DNA of 47,154 nucleotides from Streptomyces brasiliensis (GCF_014647875.1 NZ_BMQA01000052.1:1-47154), one strand, 5' to 3'; positions 28,243-36,817 are shown, numbered from the stretch's first letter. The notes: a model not told the origin generated them from the sequence alone. A program made the numbers and translations.

Positions 28243-29808
28243 GTGACCATCACGGCCGGTACATCGCACGAGCCTCGGACGGAGGCCGGCGCGCGGCCAC
28301 GGCCAGTGGCCGCCCCGTCCGGTGGCCGGCCCGCACCGCGGCCGGGAGGGGAGCCGCGGACGGACGGGCCGGGGTCGCCCCGCCGCCGACAGACCGTGGC
28401 CGCGCGGGCCGCTCTGCGCCGCCGCTACTGGGCCACAGTGCCCGCGCGACTGCGCCTCCTGCGCGCGGCCACGGTCCTGCTCGCCGCCGCTCTGGCCGTG
28501 CTGCTGCTCGCGGCCGGGCTCGCCACCAACAGCACCTGGGACGCCGTGTCCCAGCGCGACGCACCCCGCACCACCAGCGCCGCCGGCCTCGAGTTGGCCC
28601 TGGACGACATGGACGCGCAAGCGGCCAACATCCTGCTGTCCAGCGGTGACGCGGGCGAGGGACGGCTGTGGACGCCGTACCGCAAGGCCGTCGGCTTCTA
28701 CGCCGACGCCCGCCGCGAGATCGGCCACGACCTGCGTGCCCTCGCGGTCGCCGCCCAGGGCGACAGGGCCGACGAGAAGACCGTGGAGTCCCTCAACGAC
28801 GACTTCGCCGCATACCAGGAACTCATCGGCCGCGCCCTGGAGAACGACGGCCGCCGCGGCGGCAAGCAGGCCGCGCTCGCCGACTACCGCACCGCCACCG
28901 ACCTGCTGGACAGCGGACTCCTGCCCGCATCCCGGGAGTTGGTGTCCTCCAACAACGCGGCCTTCGACACTGAGTACGCCTCCGCCCGCTCCACCCTCGC
29001 CACCCAGCTCACCGTCGTCCTCGTCCTTGGGCTGCTGCTCCTCGTCGTCCTCGGCGCTCTGCAGTGGTATCTGACCTGGCGCTTCCGGCGGATCGTCAAC
29101 CCCGGCGTCCTGGCCGCCACCGTCTGCGTGCTGACCGCCGTCATCCTGGGCGGGCAGGTGCTGTCCGCCTCCGCGGAGCACCTGCGCGTGGCCCGGCACG
29201 ACGCCTTCGACTCCGTCGTCGCGCTCTCGCGCGCGCGGGCCATCGCCTACGACGCCAACGCCGACGAGAGCCGCTACCTCCTCGACCCCGGTCGCCGCGA
29301 CCGGTACGAGGCGTCGTTCCTCGCCAAGTCCCAGCGGCTGTACGGCATCGAGGGGGCCACGCTCTCGACGTACGACGCCGAACTCGCCACCACCTGGGAC
29401 GCCTATCGCACCGATCACCGGGACCTGCGCTTCACCGGCGAGTTCCGGCGCGAGCTCGACAACATCACCTTCGACGGCGAGCGGGCCGCCGCCGAGAGGA
29501 CGGTGGAGGCCTACGCCGTGTACCAGCGGGACGACCGGAAGATCCGGGCTCTGCTCGCGGAGGGCAGGGAGCGGGAGGCCGCGGAGTTCTGCATGGGCTG
29601 GGAGCCGGGGACCTCCAACGCGCACTTCGGGGCGTGGATGGCCGCTCTGGACGAGGTCACCGGCATCAACCGGGCCCACTACGTGTCGTCGGTCGCGGCC
29701 GGCCGCTCCGACCTCACCGGCCAACTGCCCTGGACCTGCGGTCTGCTGCTGCTCGCCGCCGGGCTCACCGGACTCGGTCTGCGCCCCCGGTTGGCCGAGT
29801 TCCGCTGA
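28243..29808 (+). CDS. Four-TM protein with two extracytoplasmic helical sensor-like domains
   Basis: A 521-aa membrane protein I do not recognise by name. After a disordered R/P/G-rich N-terminus come TM1 (around residues 75-95), a helical domain of about 165 residues, TM2, TM3 and a second helical domain of about 190 residues, then TM4 and a short tail. Each outer domain resembles the four-helix-bundle ligand domains of chemoreceptors and histidine kinases, with DDMDAQAANILLSSGD in the first and an NADESRYLLDPG segment in the second. There is no kinase, HAMP or other output domain. GTG 28243 follows GGGAGGGA; GTG 28231 is also in frame. It has its own GTCAR array, so it may be a K+/osmotic sensor partner. 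Confidence 0.75.
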   Translation: MTITAGTSHEPRTEAGARPRPVAAPSGGRPAPRPGGEPRTDGPGSPRRRQTVAARAALRRRYWATVPARLRLLRAATVLLAAALAVLLLAAGLATNSTWDAVSQRDAPRTTSAAGLELALDDMDAQAANILLSSGDAGEGRLWTPYRKAVGFYADARREIGHDLRALAVAAQGDRADEKTVESLNDDFAAYQELIGRALENDGRRGGKQAALADYRTATDLLDSGLLPASRELVSSNNAAFDTEYASARSTLATQLTVVLVLGLLLLVVLGALQWYLTWRFRRIVNPGVLAATVCVLTAVILGGQVLSASAEHLRVARHDAFDSVVALSRARAIAYDANADESRYLLDPGRRDRYEASFLAKSQRLYGIEGATLSTYDAELATTWDAYRTDHRDLRFTGEFRRELDNITFDGERAAAERTVEAYAVYQRDDRKIRALLAEGREREAAEFCMGWEPGTSNAHFGAWMAALDEVTGINRAHYVSSVAAGRSDLTGQLPWTCGLLLLAAGLTGLGLRPRLAEFR

Positions 29809-29818
29809 GCCCGCGGCC

Positions 29819-30247
29819 TCACGCGTCCGCGAGTCTCGCCTCCTCCAGGTCCAGGGACCGCTGGAGGCATCTGCGGGTGGTGCCGCTGATCGCGTGCTCG
29901 GCGTAGAGCCGTTGCAGTCTGGCCGTCTCCACTGGCATCAGGTCGCGCGCAGTCGGCGGTGGACCAGGTCGGCGGGCTGGACGGGCGCGTCGTTGCCGTT
30001 GCCCTCGGCCAGGCGGTCGCGGGCAACGTCCGGCGCGCGTCGAGACCGCGGCGGAGCCGGTCGAGGACCACGCCCGGTGCGGCCTCCAGCTCCGACAGCT
30101 CCCGATCTCCGGGGCACCCGGCAGCAGCGCCACGGCGCGGCCCGCGACCACCAGCAGGGACGGCGCGGGCGTCCGCCATCGGCGGGCGAAGATCGCCACG
30201 ACCGTGGCCGGCACCACGAGTGCGAGAACCGTCCCGACGCTGCGCAT
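29819..30247 (-). pseudogene. Remnant of a CPA1 Na+/H+ antiporter
   Basis: Pieces of a Na+/H+ antiporter are still legible. The ATG at 30247 (good GGGAGG site) starts RSVGTVLALVVPATVVAIFA, the usual N-terminus. After about 48 residues the whole membrane core of several hundred residues is missing, and the C-terminal tail follows in three frames: RELSELEAAPGVVLDRLR, then VARDRLAEGNGNDAP and ADLVHRRL, then ETARLQRLYAEHAISG and LDLEEARLAD at the end. So there is one large deletion plus at least two small indels. One frame is accidentally open across it. It is not expected to be functional. Confidence 0.75.
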
Positions 30248-30340
30248 GCCGCCTCCCTGGGGCCCGATCGGGAGCCACCATGGCTCCCCGGCCGAACAGA
30301 CCTCCCGGCACACCGCCTTCACCTTGTCCGGCCGCGGCCC

Positions 30341-30388
30341 GTCAAAGCGGTGTCAACTTCCACGTCAGCGGCGCCAGGGACGCGTCAA
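30341..30388 (+). promoter_or_regulatory. GTCAR array upstream of the first kdpD
   Basis: GTCAA 30341, GTCAA 30352, GCCAG 30373 (one mismatch) and GTCAA 30384 keep the 0/11/32/43 spacing; an additional GTCAG lies at 30364. The last half-site is 47 bp from the ATG at 30431. TTGTCT at 30417 lies about where a -10 is expected but is a poor match. Confidence 0.68.
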
Positions 30389-30430
30389 GACCGCTGCCGG
30401 GGCCCCCGGGGCGCGCTTGTCTGTGAGGTG

Positions 30431-32974
30431 ATGAACGACGTACCGCGCGGACGACTGAAGGTCTACCTCGGAGCGGCACCAGGGGTCGGCAAGACCTACC
30501 GCATGCTCGACGAGGCACGGCGGCGTGCGTCCCGCGGCGCCGATGTGGTGGTCGGGTTCGTGGAGTGCCACGGCCGGCCGCGGACCCAGGCAATGTGCGA
30601 CGGTCTGGAGGTCGTGCCCCGGCTGCGGTGCGGCTACCGCGGCGGGGAGTTCGAGGAGATGGACATCGACGCCGTCCTCGCCCGCCGCCCCCAGGTCGCG
30701 ATCGTGGACGAGTTCGCGCACACCAACGTGCCCGGCGGCGGCCGCCGGCCCAAGCGCTGGCAGGACATCGAGGAACTCCTCGCCGTCGGCATCGACGTCA
30801 TCACCGCGGTCAACATCCAGCACCTGGAATCCCTCAGGGACGTCGTCGAGAAGATCACCGGGGTGCCGCAGCACGAAACGGTGCCGGACGAGGTCGTCCG
30901 CCGGGCCCGGCAGATCGAACTCGTCGACATCCCGCCCGAGGGCCTGCGCCGCCGCATGGCCCACGGCAACATCTACGCCCCCGAGAAGGTCGACGCGGCC
31001 CTGGCCAACTACTTCCGCCCCGGCAATCTGACCGCGCTGCGACAGCTGGCGCTGCTGTGGGTGGCCGATCGCGTCGACGAGGCGCTCCAGACCTACCGGG
31101 CCGAGCACGCCATCGGCGGCGTCTGGGAGACCCGGGAGCGGGTGGTGGTCGCCCTGACCGGCGGCCCGGAGGGCGACACGCTCGTACGGCGGGCCGCCCG
31201 CATCGCCGACCGGTCCGCGGGCGGCGATCTCCTCGCCGTGCATGTGGCGCGCAGCGACGGGCTCGCCGCCGGTGTCTCGCACGCCTCCCTGGCCCGGCAG
31301 CGCAGGCTCGTGGAGGACCTCGGCGGCAGCTACCACTCGGTCGTCGGCGACGACGTGGCCACCGCCCTCGTGGACTTCGCGCAGGCCGAGAACGCCACCC
31401 AGCTCGTCCTCGGCACGAGCCGCCGCGGCCGTCTGGAGCGGTTCCTCACCGGGCCGGGCACGGGAGAGACCGTCACCGAGCTGTCCGGGGACATCGACGT
31501 CCACCGGGTCACCCACGAGCGGGCGGGGCGCGGCACCCTGCTGCCGTCCCGGCGGCGCACCCTGTCCACCCGGCGCCTGATAGCGGGCCCGGTCGCGGGG
31601 CTCGTGCTGCCGGTGCTGCTCACCTTCGTGCTGGCCCAGGTGCGCGGCACCCTGAATCTGACCAGCGAGGCCCTGCTGTTCCTGCTCACCGTGGTCGGAG
31701 TGGCCTGCATCGGCGGGGTCACGTCCGCGGTGATCGCGTCGGTCACGGCCTCACTGCTGCTCAACTACTGGTTCATACCGCCCATCGGGCAGTTCACGCT
31801 GAACGATCCCAACGCCCTGCTGGCGCTCGGGGTGTTCGCGGTGGTGGCTGCTACGGTCGCCGCCGTGGTCGACCGCTCACTGCGCCTGTCGCGGCGCGCG
31901 GCCCGGGCCACCGCCGAGGCGGAGACCATGTCCTCGCTGGCGGGCAGCATCGTGCGCGGTGGGCAGACGATCCCGGCCCTGCTGGAGCGCACCCGCGAGA
32001 CCTTCGGCATGGATTCCGCGGAACTCGTCCACGAACCGCCCGATGCCCATGGGGCCGGCGAAGGGGCCGGCGACAGCCAGGGGACGACCGTCGTGCCCGC
32101 CGGGCCCGGCAACCACCTTGTCCTGCGCGGCCGTACGCCGTCCTCGTCCGAGCGGCGGGTGCTGGCCGCATTCGCCGCGCACGTGGGCTCCGCCGTCGAG
32201 CGGGCCCGGCTCGCCGAGGCCGCCGCCGAGGTGGAGCCGGTCAGGGCCGCCGACCGGATGCGTACCGCGCTGCTGCGAGCCGTCGGACACGACCTGCGCA
32301 CTCCGCTCGCCGCGGGCTGGGCCGCAGTCACCTCCCTGCGCAGCAGCGAGGTCCAGTTCTCGGCCGAGGACCGTGAGGAACTGCTCACCACCGCCGAAGA
32401 GTCCATGGCCAAACTGAGCCGGCTGGTGGAGAACCTCCTCGACCTCAGCCGCCTCGAGGCGGGCGCGCTGACGCTGAACCTGCGGCCCACCGGACTCGAG
32501 GAGGTCCTCCCGGCGGCGCTCGCGGACATTCCCGGGGTCGAGGTCCACGGCGACCTCGAGCACCTGCCTGCCGTGCTGGCGGACCCGCCCCTGCTGGAGC
32601 GCGTCATCGCCAACCTGGCAGGCAACGCGGACCGCCACACCCCGCCCGGCACCAAGGTGCTGATCACCGCGAGCGTGCTGGCGGAGCGGGCGGAACTCCG
32701 TGTCGTGGACCGGGGGCCCGGGCTGCCGGCGACGGGCCGGGACCGCCTCTTCGAGCCCTTCCAGCGGCTCGGCGACACCGACAACACCACCGGACTCGGC
32801 CTGGGGCTCGCGCTCGCCCGCGGGCTGACCGAGGCCATGTCCGGCACGCTCACCCCCGAGGACACCCCCGGCGGCGGGCTGACCATGGTCGTCTCGCTGC
32901 CCCTGGCCGAGGCGGCCGAACCCGAACCACAGCCGCATCCGCAGGGTGCGCAGAGCGTAGGAGGTGCCCCGTGA
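30431..32974 (+). CDS. kdpD: KdpD-type sensor histidine kinase (first copy)
   Basis: An 847-aa kinase of the KdpD family. Domain order: KdpD N-terminal domain with Walker A GAAPGVGKT (14-22), USP-like domain (about 230-350), four-helix DUF4118 membrane region (about 390-490), GAF-like region, HisKA with H620 in GHDLRTPL, and HATPase_c with NLAGNA, DRGPG and GLGLGLALARG. All catalytic motifs are intact. Family members sense K+ and ionic strength and phosphorylate KdpE. No response regulator is adjacent; instead its stop overlaps a DUF4118 gene (GTGA). It is the same length as the second kdpD at 41976 and probably a paralogue. ATG 30431 has a weak ribosome site. Confidence 0.9.
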   Translation: MNDVPRGRLKVYLGAAPGVGKTYRMLDEARRRASRGADVVVGFVECHGRPRTQAMCDGLEVVPRLRCGYRGGEFEEMDIDAVLARRPQVAIVDEFAHTNVPGGGRRPKRWQDIEELLAVGIDVITAVNIQHLESLRDVVEKITGVPQHETVPDEVVRRARQIELVDIPPEGLRRRMAHGNIYAPEKVDAALANYFRPGNLTALRQLALLWVADRVDEALQTYRAEHAIGGVWETRERVVVALTGGPEGDTLVRRAARIADRSAGGDLLAVHVARSDGLAAGVSHASLARQRRLVEDLGGSYHSVVGDDVATALVDFAQAENATQLVLGTSRRGRLERFLTGPGTGETVTELSGDIDVHRVTHERAGRGTLLPSRRRTLSTRRLIAGPVAGLVLPVLLTFVLAQVRGTLNLTSEALLFLLTVVGVACIGGVTSAVIASVTASLLLNYWFIPPIGQFTLNDPNALLALGVFAVVAATVAAVVDRSLRLSRRAARATAEAETMSSLAGSIVRGGQTIPALLERTRETFGMDSAELVHEPPDAHGAGEGAGDSQGTTVVPAGPGNHLVLRGRTPSSSERRVLAAFAAHVGSAVERARLAEAAAEVEPVRAADRMRTALLRAVGHDLRTPLAAGWAAVTSLRSSEVQFSAEDREELLTTAEESMAKLSRLVENLLDLSRLEAGALTLNLRPTGLEEVLPAALADIPGVEVHGDLEHLPAVLADPPLLERVIANLAGNADRHTPPGTKVLITASVLAERAELRVVDRGPGLPATGRDRLFEPFQRLGDTDNTTGLGLGLALARGLTEAMSGTLTPEDTPGGGLTMVVSLPLAEAAEPEPQPHPQGAQSVGGAP

Positions 32975-33774
32975 GCACCGTGACCGGCATCCGCAGCCCC
33001 TACCGTTCCGCGGGCCGTCAGCGGCCGGCGGTCCGGCCGCCGCGCGAACGCGTCGCCCTGGTCGCGAGCCTCCTCGCCCCGTTCCTGGTCGCGCTCGTCC
33101 TCGTGCCCTTCCGCACGCACCTGTCACACACCAACGCCGCCCTCGTCCTCGTCGTGGTGGTCGTCGCGGTCGCCGCGCTGGGCAGCCGTACGGCGGGCGC
33201 CGTCGCCGCCCTGTCCGCGGCCGCCTGGTTCGACTTCTTCTTCACCCGCCCGTACAACACCTTCGACATCACCGCCTCCGCCGACGTCGAGACGGCCGTC
33301 CTGCTGCTGGCGGTCGGCCTGATCGTGTCCCAGCTCGCCATGCGTGCCCGGCGGCTGGAGGTGATCACGGTGACGGACGCGGGCTATCTCGCGCGCATCC
33401 ACGCCACCGCCGACCTCGTCCAGTCCGCCCGGTCCGGCGACACCGTGGTCGACCACGTCCGCCGCGAACTGACCGAACTCCTCGGCCTGCGCGGCTGCCG
33501 CTTCGAGTACGGCACGCTCCTCGGGCAACCGCCGCGCCTGGAGCAGGACGGCGGTGTCACGACCGGCCGCCGCAACTGGGACGTGGACACTGCCGGCTGG
33601 CCCGAGGGCGAGATCGAACTGAGGGCGTACGGCAACGAGCACTACCTCGGCCGCTTCATGCTCACCTCGGGCCCGGGACCGGTGCCCCCGCTCCAGGCCC
33701 GGCTGGTCGCGGTGACGCTGGCCGACCACGCGGGGGCGGCCCTGGACACGTCGGGACCGGCGCTCCGCCGCTGA
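32971..33774 (+). CDS. DUF4118-GAF protein, kinase-less KdpD fragment homologue
   Basis: A 267-aa protein with a DUF4118-type four-helix membrane domain (around residues 30-125, including AAAWFDFFFTRPYNTF, which matches the LLNYWFIPPIGQFT part of KdpD) followed by a GAF-like cytoplasmic domain of about 135 residues. The ATPase, USP and histidine-kinase parts of KdpD are absent. The GTG overlaps the stop of the first kdpD, so the two are translationally coupled. It could form mixed complexes with that kinase and tune its signal. Confidence 0.82.
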   Translation: MSTVTGIRSPYRSAGRQRPAVRPPRERVALVASLLAPFLVALVLVPFRTHLSHTNAALVLVVVVVAVAALGSRTAGAVAALSAAAWFDFFFTRPYNTFDITASADVETAVLLLAVGLIVSQLAMRARRLEVITVTDAGYLARIHATADLVQSARSGDTVVDHVRRELTELLGLRGCRFEYGTLLGQPPRLEQDGGVTTGRRNWDVDTAGWPEGEIELRAYGNEHYLGRFMLTSGPGPVPPLQARLVAVTLADHAGAALDTSGPALRR

Positions 33775-33791
33775 GCGGTCCCGGCGCGCGG

Positions 33792-34349
33792 CTACTCCAG
33801 CCCGGACGCCCTGAACACGTTCTGCGCGGTCACCCGGTCGATGCGTTCCGACACGCGGTGCAGCGCCGTCGTCCCGCACAGCAGGATCCCGGCCGACTCC
33901 GACTTCCGGGCGTCCTCGTCGAGGCGGTACCAGAGGTCGGGGTTGTCCACCAGGACCTGGGGGTCGATCTCGACCCGCTCGCCGAAGGAGTCGCGCAGGA
34001 CGAGCCGCTGGGCGACGCCGTCCAGGCAGCGCACCGACACCAGCAGGTCGGTGCGGACCCGGCGGGTGCGCAGCAGGCGGCGGGAGCTCAGCCAGCCCTC
34101 ACCCGCGCGGACCCGCGCCGGGAAGAGCACCACGAACAGCAGCCACGCGAGCGTGACCCACAGGGCACTGCGCCACCAGGAGAGGCTGCCGGCACCCCAG
34201 TCGATGAGGAACAGCGTCAGGAGCAGCGCAGCCGCACAGCGGACCGCGCTGTGCAGGTTTCCGGCCCAGCGGCGGTCGTGGGCCACAGCCGTGTTCTCCG
34301 ATGGCTGTGCGTCCAGCACGTCGCGTCGCGCGTCCTCGGGGTGCTCCAT
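33792..34349 (-). CDS. Membrane protein of unknown function
   Basis: A 185-aa protein with two adjacent membrane helices (around residues 35-75, CAAALLLTLFLIDW and LWVTLAWLLFVVLFPARV) and a C-terminal cytoplasmic domain with LLVSVRCLDGVAQRLVLRDS, reminiscent of small beta domains. I do not recognise a family. TACCGT at 34357-34362 on the minus strand is a good -10, only eight bases before ATG 34349, so the mRNA is probably leaderless. A GTCAR array lies in the correct register upstream. Confidence 0.7.
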   Translation of the reverse strand: MEHPEDARRDVLDAQPSENTAVAHDRRWAGNLHSAVRCAAALLLTLFLIDWGAGSLSWWRSALWVTLAWLLFVVLFPARVRAGEGWLSSRRLLRTRRVRTDLLVSVRCLDGVAQRLVLRDSFGERVEIDPQVLVDNPDLWYRLDEDARKSESAGILLCGTTALHRVSERIDRVTAQNVFRASGLE

Positions 34350-34356
34350 GGCGCAG

Positions 34357-34428
34357 ACGGTAGAGGCCGGGCGTGTGTGGGGCAGCGTGCCTTGACACGA
34401 CTCTGACGAGCGGGCGGCCTTTCTTGAC
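34357..34428 (-). promoter_or_regulatory. GTCAR array and promoter for the minus-strand membrane gene
   Basis: On the minus strand GTCAA starts at 34428, GTCAG at 34407 and GTCAA at 34396 (spacings 21, 11). TACCGT begins at 34362, exactly 34 bp after the last half-site, and matches TAnnnT. The first position of the four-part element is not conserved. Confidence 0.7.
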
Positions 34429-34458
34429 GCCTGGGCAGCGTGCGGGTGCGTAATCCGC

Positions 34459-34485
34459 GTCACAACGGCGTCAAGGGCACGTCAG
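34459..34485 (+). promoter_or_regulatory. GTCAR triplet with 11-bp phasing upstream of kimA
   Basis: GTCAC 34459, GTCAA 34470 and GTCAG 34481 recur every 11 bp, facing the K+ symporter gene. The geometry is 0/11/22 rather than 0/11/32/43, and I find no convincing -10 at the expected place. Confidence 0.6.
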
Positions 34486-34620
34486 GGTCGGCGGGCTTCG
34501 CGCGAAGAACGCGCAAGGGGCGGCGGGAGCCGTCCGCGGCGGGACACAACCTTGGTGCACCGCGCGCGGCCCGTCCGCGCGCGGACGTACATCCCCGTGG
34601 TTATGAAGGAGCACCCGCTC

Positions 34621-36462
34621 ATGGCCGTACTGACCGCCGAACCGGGCGCCGTCCCCGCCGGCGACGAGCCGCCCGATACCGGCGAACGGCATCGCCTCAC
34701 CGCCGTCACCGGTCTCGCCGCACTGTCGCTGGACGCCATGGCGTCGGTGGCCTACGGCCCCGAGGCGATCGTCCTCGTCCTGGCCGCCGCCGGTGCGCAC
34801 GGCCTGGGCTTCACGCTGCCCGTCACGCTGGCCATCGCCGCGCTGCTCGCGGTGCTCGTCGCCTCGTACCGGCAGGTGATCGCGGCCTTCCCGGACGGCG
34901 GCGGTTCGTACGCCGTCGCCAGGACGCACCTGGGTGCCCGCACCAGCCTGGTGGCGGCCGCCTCCCTGGTCCTGGACTACGTCCTGAACGTCGCCGTCGC
35001 CGTCACAGCCGGCGTGGCCGCCCTGACCTCCGCGTTCCCGGCCCTGTACGACGAGCGGCTGTGGCTGTGCCTGGCCGTGCTCGCGCTGATCACGGCGGTC
35101 AACCTGCGCGGCATCGTGGAGTCGGCGAAGGTCTTCATCGTGCCGACCGCGGTGTTCGTCGGCTCGGTCTTCGTGCTGATCGTCGTGGGCCTGTTCCGGT
35201 CCTCGCCGGTGAGTACCGCGACCGCGGCCGGGCACTCCTCCGTCCTCGCGGACAACGCCACGACCGTGGGCGCTCTGCTCCTGCTGAAAGCTTTCGCCTC
35301 CGGGTGCTCGGCACTGACCGGTGTCGAGGCCATCGCCAACGCCGTCCCTTCCTTCCGCGTCCCGCGCGTCAAACGCGCCCAGCGCGCGGAGGTCGCCCTC
35401 GGTGCGGTGCTCGGCGTGATGCTGATCGGCCTGTCGGTACTGATCTCCCGCTTCCATCTCCAGCCGGTCGAGGGCGTCACCGTCCTCGCCCAGCTCGCTG
35501 ACGCCTCGCTCGGTCACAACGCCGCGTTCTACGTCATCCAGTTCGCCACGATGATCCTGCTGGCGCTGTCCGCGAACACCTCCTTCGGCGGCCTGCCCGT
35601 GCTGCTGAAGCTGCTCGCCAGGGACAACTACCTGCCGCACGTCTTCGCCCTGAAGGCCGACCGCCAGGTCCACCGCCACGGCGTGCTCGCCCTGGCCCTC
35701 GTCTCCGCAGCACTGCTGGTGTTCTCCGGCGGCGACACCAACACCCTCGTGCCGCTGTTCGCCATCGGGGTGTTCATCGGGTTCACCATCGCCCAGGTCG
35801 GCATGGTCCGGCACTGGCGCCTCCAGCGCGGCCCCGGATGGCGCGGCAAGGCGCTGCTCAACGGCTTCGGTGCCGTCCTCACCGGCGTCTCGGCGGTCGT
35901 GGTCACGGCGAGCAAGTTCGCGGACGGCGCCTGGCTGATCGTGGTCGCCCTGCCGCTGCTCGTGGCGGCCTTCCGCGCCGTGCACCGCGCCTACGCACGG
36001 ATCGGCGAGCGCCTGGGCCTGGGCCGTGTGCCCGGGACCCCGCACCGGGAGCGCTCGGTCGTGATCGTGCCCGTGTCCTCGATCTCCCGGCTCACCTCCG
36101 AGGCCCTCAGCGCGGCCGCCTCGCTCGGCGACGAGGTCCGCGCGGTCACCGTGTGCCACCCCGACCCCGAGGACCGGGCTCACCTGCACGCCCTGGAGCG
36201 CGCCTGGGCCGAATGGGACCCCGGGGTGCCGCTGATCCGGCTGAACTGCGCCCGTCGCACCCTGGGCCGCCCCATCGCCGCGTACGTCCGTGAGGTCGCC
36301 GCGGCGGAACCGGCCACCCGGGTCACCGTCCTGATCCCGGAGACGGAGCCCGAGCGGCTGTGGCAGCGGCTGCTGCAGAACCAGCGGGGTGCCGTCGTCG
36401 CGCACGCCGTACGGCGGGAGACGGACGCCGTGATCTGCCGACTGCGATTCCGGCTGTCCTGA
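34621..36462 (+). CDS. kimA: KimA-type K+/H+ symporter (APC superfamily)
   Basis: A 613-aa transporter. From memory it aligns well with B. subtilis KimA over the first helices: LSLDAMASVAYGPEAI, then SYRQVIAAFPDGGGSY, LDYVLNVAVAVTAGVAALTS and NLRGIVESAK. About 12 membrane helices are followed by a cytoplasmic domain of about 150 residues like the one regulating KimA. It would take up K+ with high affinity, driven by protons. AAGGAG at 34606-34611 supports ATG 34621. Placement next to kdp genes and downstream of a GTCAR triplet supports a K+ role. Confidence 0.8.
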   Translation: MAVLTAEPGAVPAGDEPPDTGERHRLTAVTGLAALSLDAMASVAYGPEAIVLVLAAAGAHGLGFTLPVTLAIAALLAVLVASYRQVIAAFPDGGGSYAVARTHLGARTSLVAAASLVLDYVLNVAVAVTAGVAALTSAFPALYDERLWLCLAVLALITAVNLRGIVESAKVFIVPTAVFVGSVFVLIVVGLFRSSPVSTATAAGHSSVLADNATTVGALLLLKAFASGCSALTGVEAIANAVPSFRVPRVKRAQRAEVALGAVLGVMLIGLSVLISRFHLQPVEGVTVLAQLADASLGHNAAFYVIQFATMILLALSANTSFGGLPVLLKLLARDNYLPHVFALKADRQVHRHGVLALALVSAALLVFSGGDTNTLVPLFAIGVFIGFTIAQVGMVRHWRLQRGPGWRGKALLNGFGAVLTGVSAVVVTASKFADGAWLIVVALPLLVAAFRAVHRAYARIGERLGLGRVPGTPHRERSVVIVPVSSISRLTSEALSAAASLGDEVRAVTVCHPDPEDRAHLHALERAWAEWDPGVPLIRLNCARRTLGRPIAAYVREVAAAEPATRVTVLIPETEPERLWQRLLQNQRGAVVAHAVRRETDAVICRLRFRLS

Positions 36463-36513
36463 CGCATTCCGGCCCCGGATGGCGGCCCCTGCTTGCAGGT
36501 CGGCCAGGCGGAC

Positions 36514-36561
36514 GTAAGAGTCCCGTCAAAGGCGTAAACGCGGCCGTAAGGGAGCCGTCAA
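36514..36561 (+). promoter_or_regulatory. Four-part GTCAA/GTAAG operator upstream of the kdp operon
   Basis: GTAAG 36514, GTCAA 36525, GTAAG 36546 and GTCAA 36557 have offsets 0, 11, 32, 43. The two halves are a direct repeat 32 bp apart (17-base units with 13 or more identities). TCTAAC at 36594-36599 is the nearest -10-like sequence. As kdp is the classic KdpE target, this site links the array to KdpE. Confidence 0.72.
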
Positions 36562-36639
36562 CGGGAGTCGGATCCGGCCAGAAGCAGGGTTTCCTCTAAC
36601 AGTCCACGTCCGATTCGAACCTCATCCCAGGAGTTCACG

Positions 36640-36723
36640 ATGGCCGATCTGGCCTTCGTCGTCACCACGATCGCGGTCTTCGCGCTGGTGGCTCTCGTCG
36701 CCAAGGGGGTGACGAAGCTGTGA
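36640..36723 (+). CDS. 27-aa membrane peptide upstream of kdpF
   Basis: A 27-residue ORF, MADLAFVVTTIAVF... ending VAKGVTKL, almost entirely a single hydrophobic helix with a basic tail. It has a good ribosome site (AGGAG 36629-36633) and its stop overlaps the kdpF start as GTGA, so it is the first gene of the kdp mRNA. It resembles KdpF in size and character but not in sequence. It could stabilise the Kdp complex or set the translation rate of kdpF. Confidence 0.72.
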   Translation: MADLAFVVTTIAVFALVALVAKGVTKL

Positions 36724-36809
36724 CCGCCGAGAACATCGTCGGCCTGGTTGTGGCCGTCGCCCTGCTGGGCTATCTCGTCCTCGCCCTGATCTTCCCGGAG
36801 AGGTTCTGA
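36720..36809 (+). CDS. kdpF: KdpF, small subunit of the K+-ATPase
   Basis: A 29-aa single-helix peptide, with the typical AEN(I/V)(V/I)GL start and a ...FPERF end. KdpF stabilises the KdpABC complex in the membrane. Its GTG start overlaps the previous stop, and kdpA follows after eight bases. Confidence 0.88.
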   Translation: MTAENIVGLVVAVALLGYLVLALIFPERF

Positions 36810-36817
36810 GACTGACC

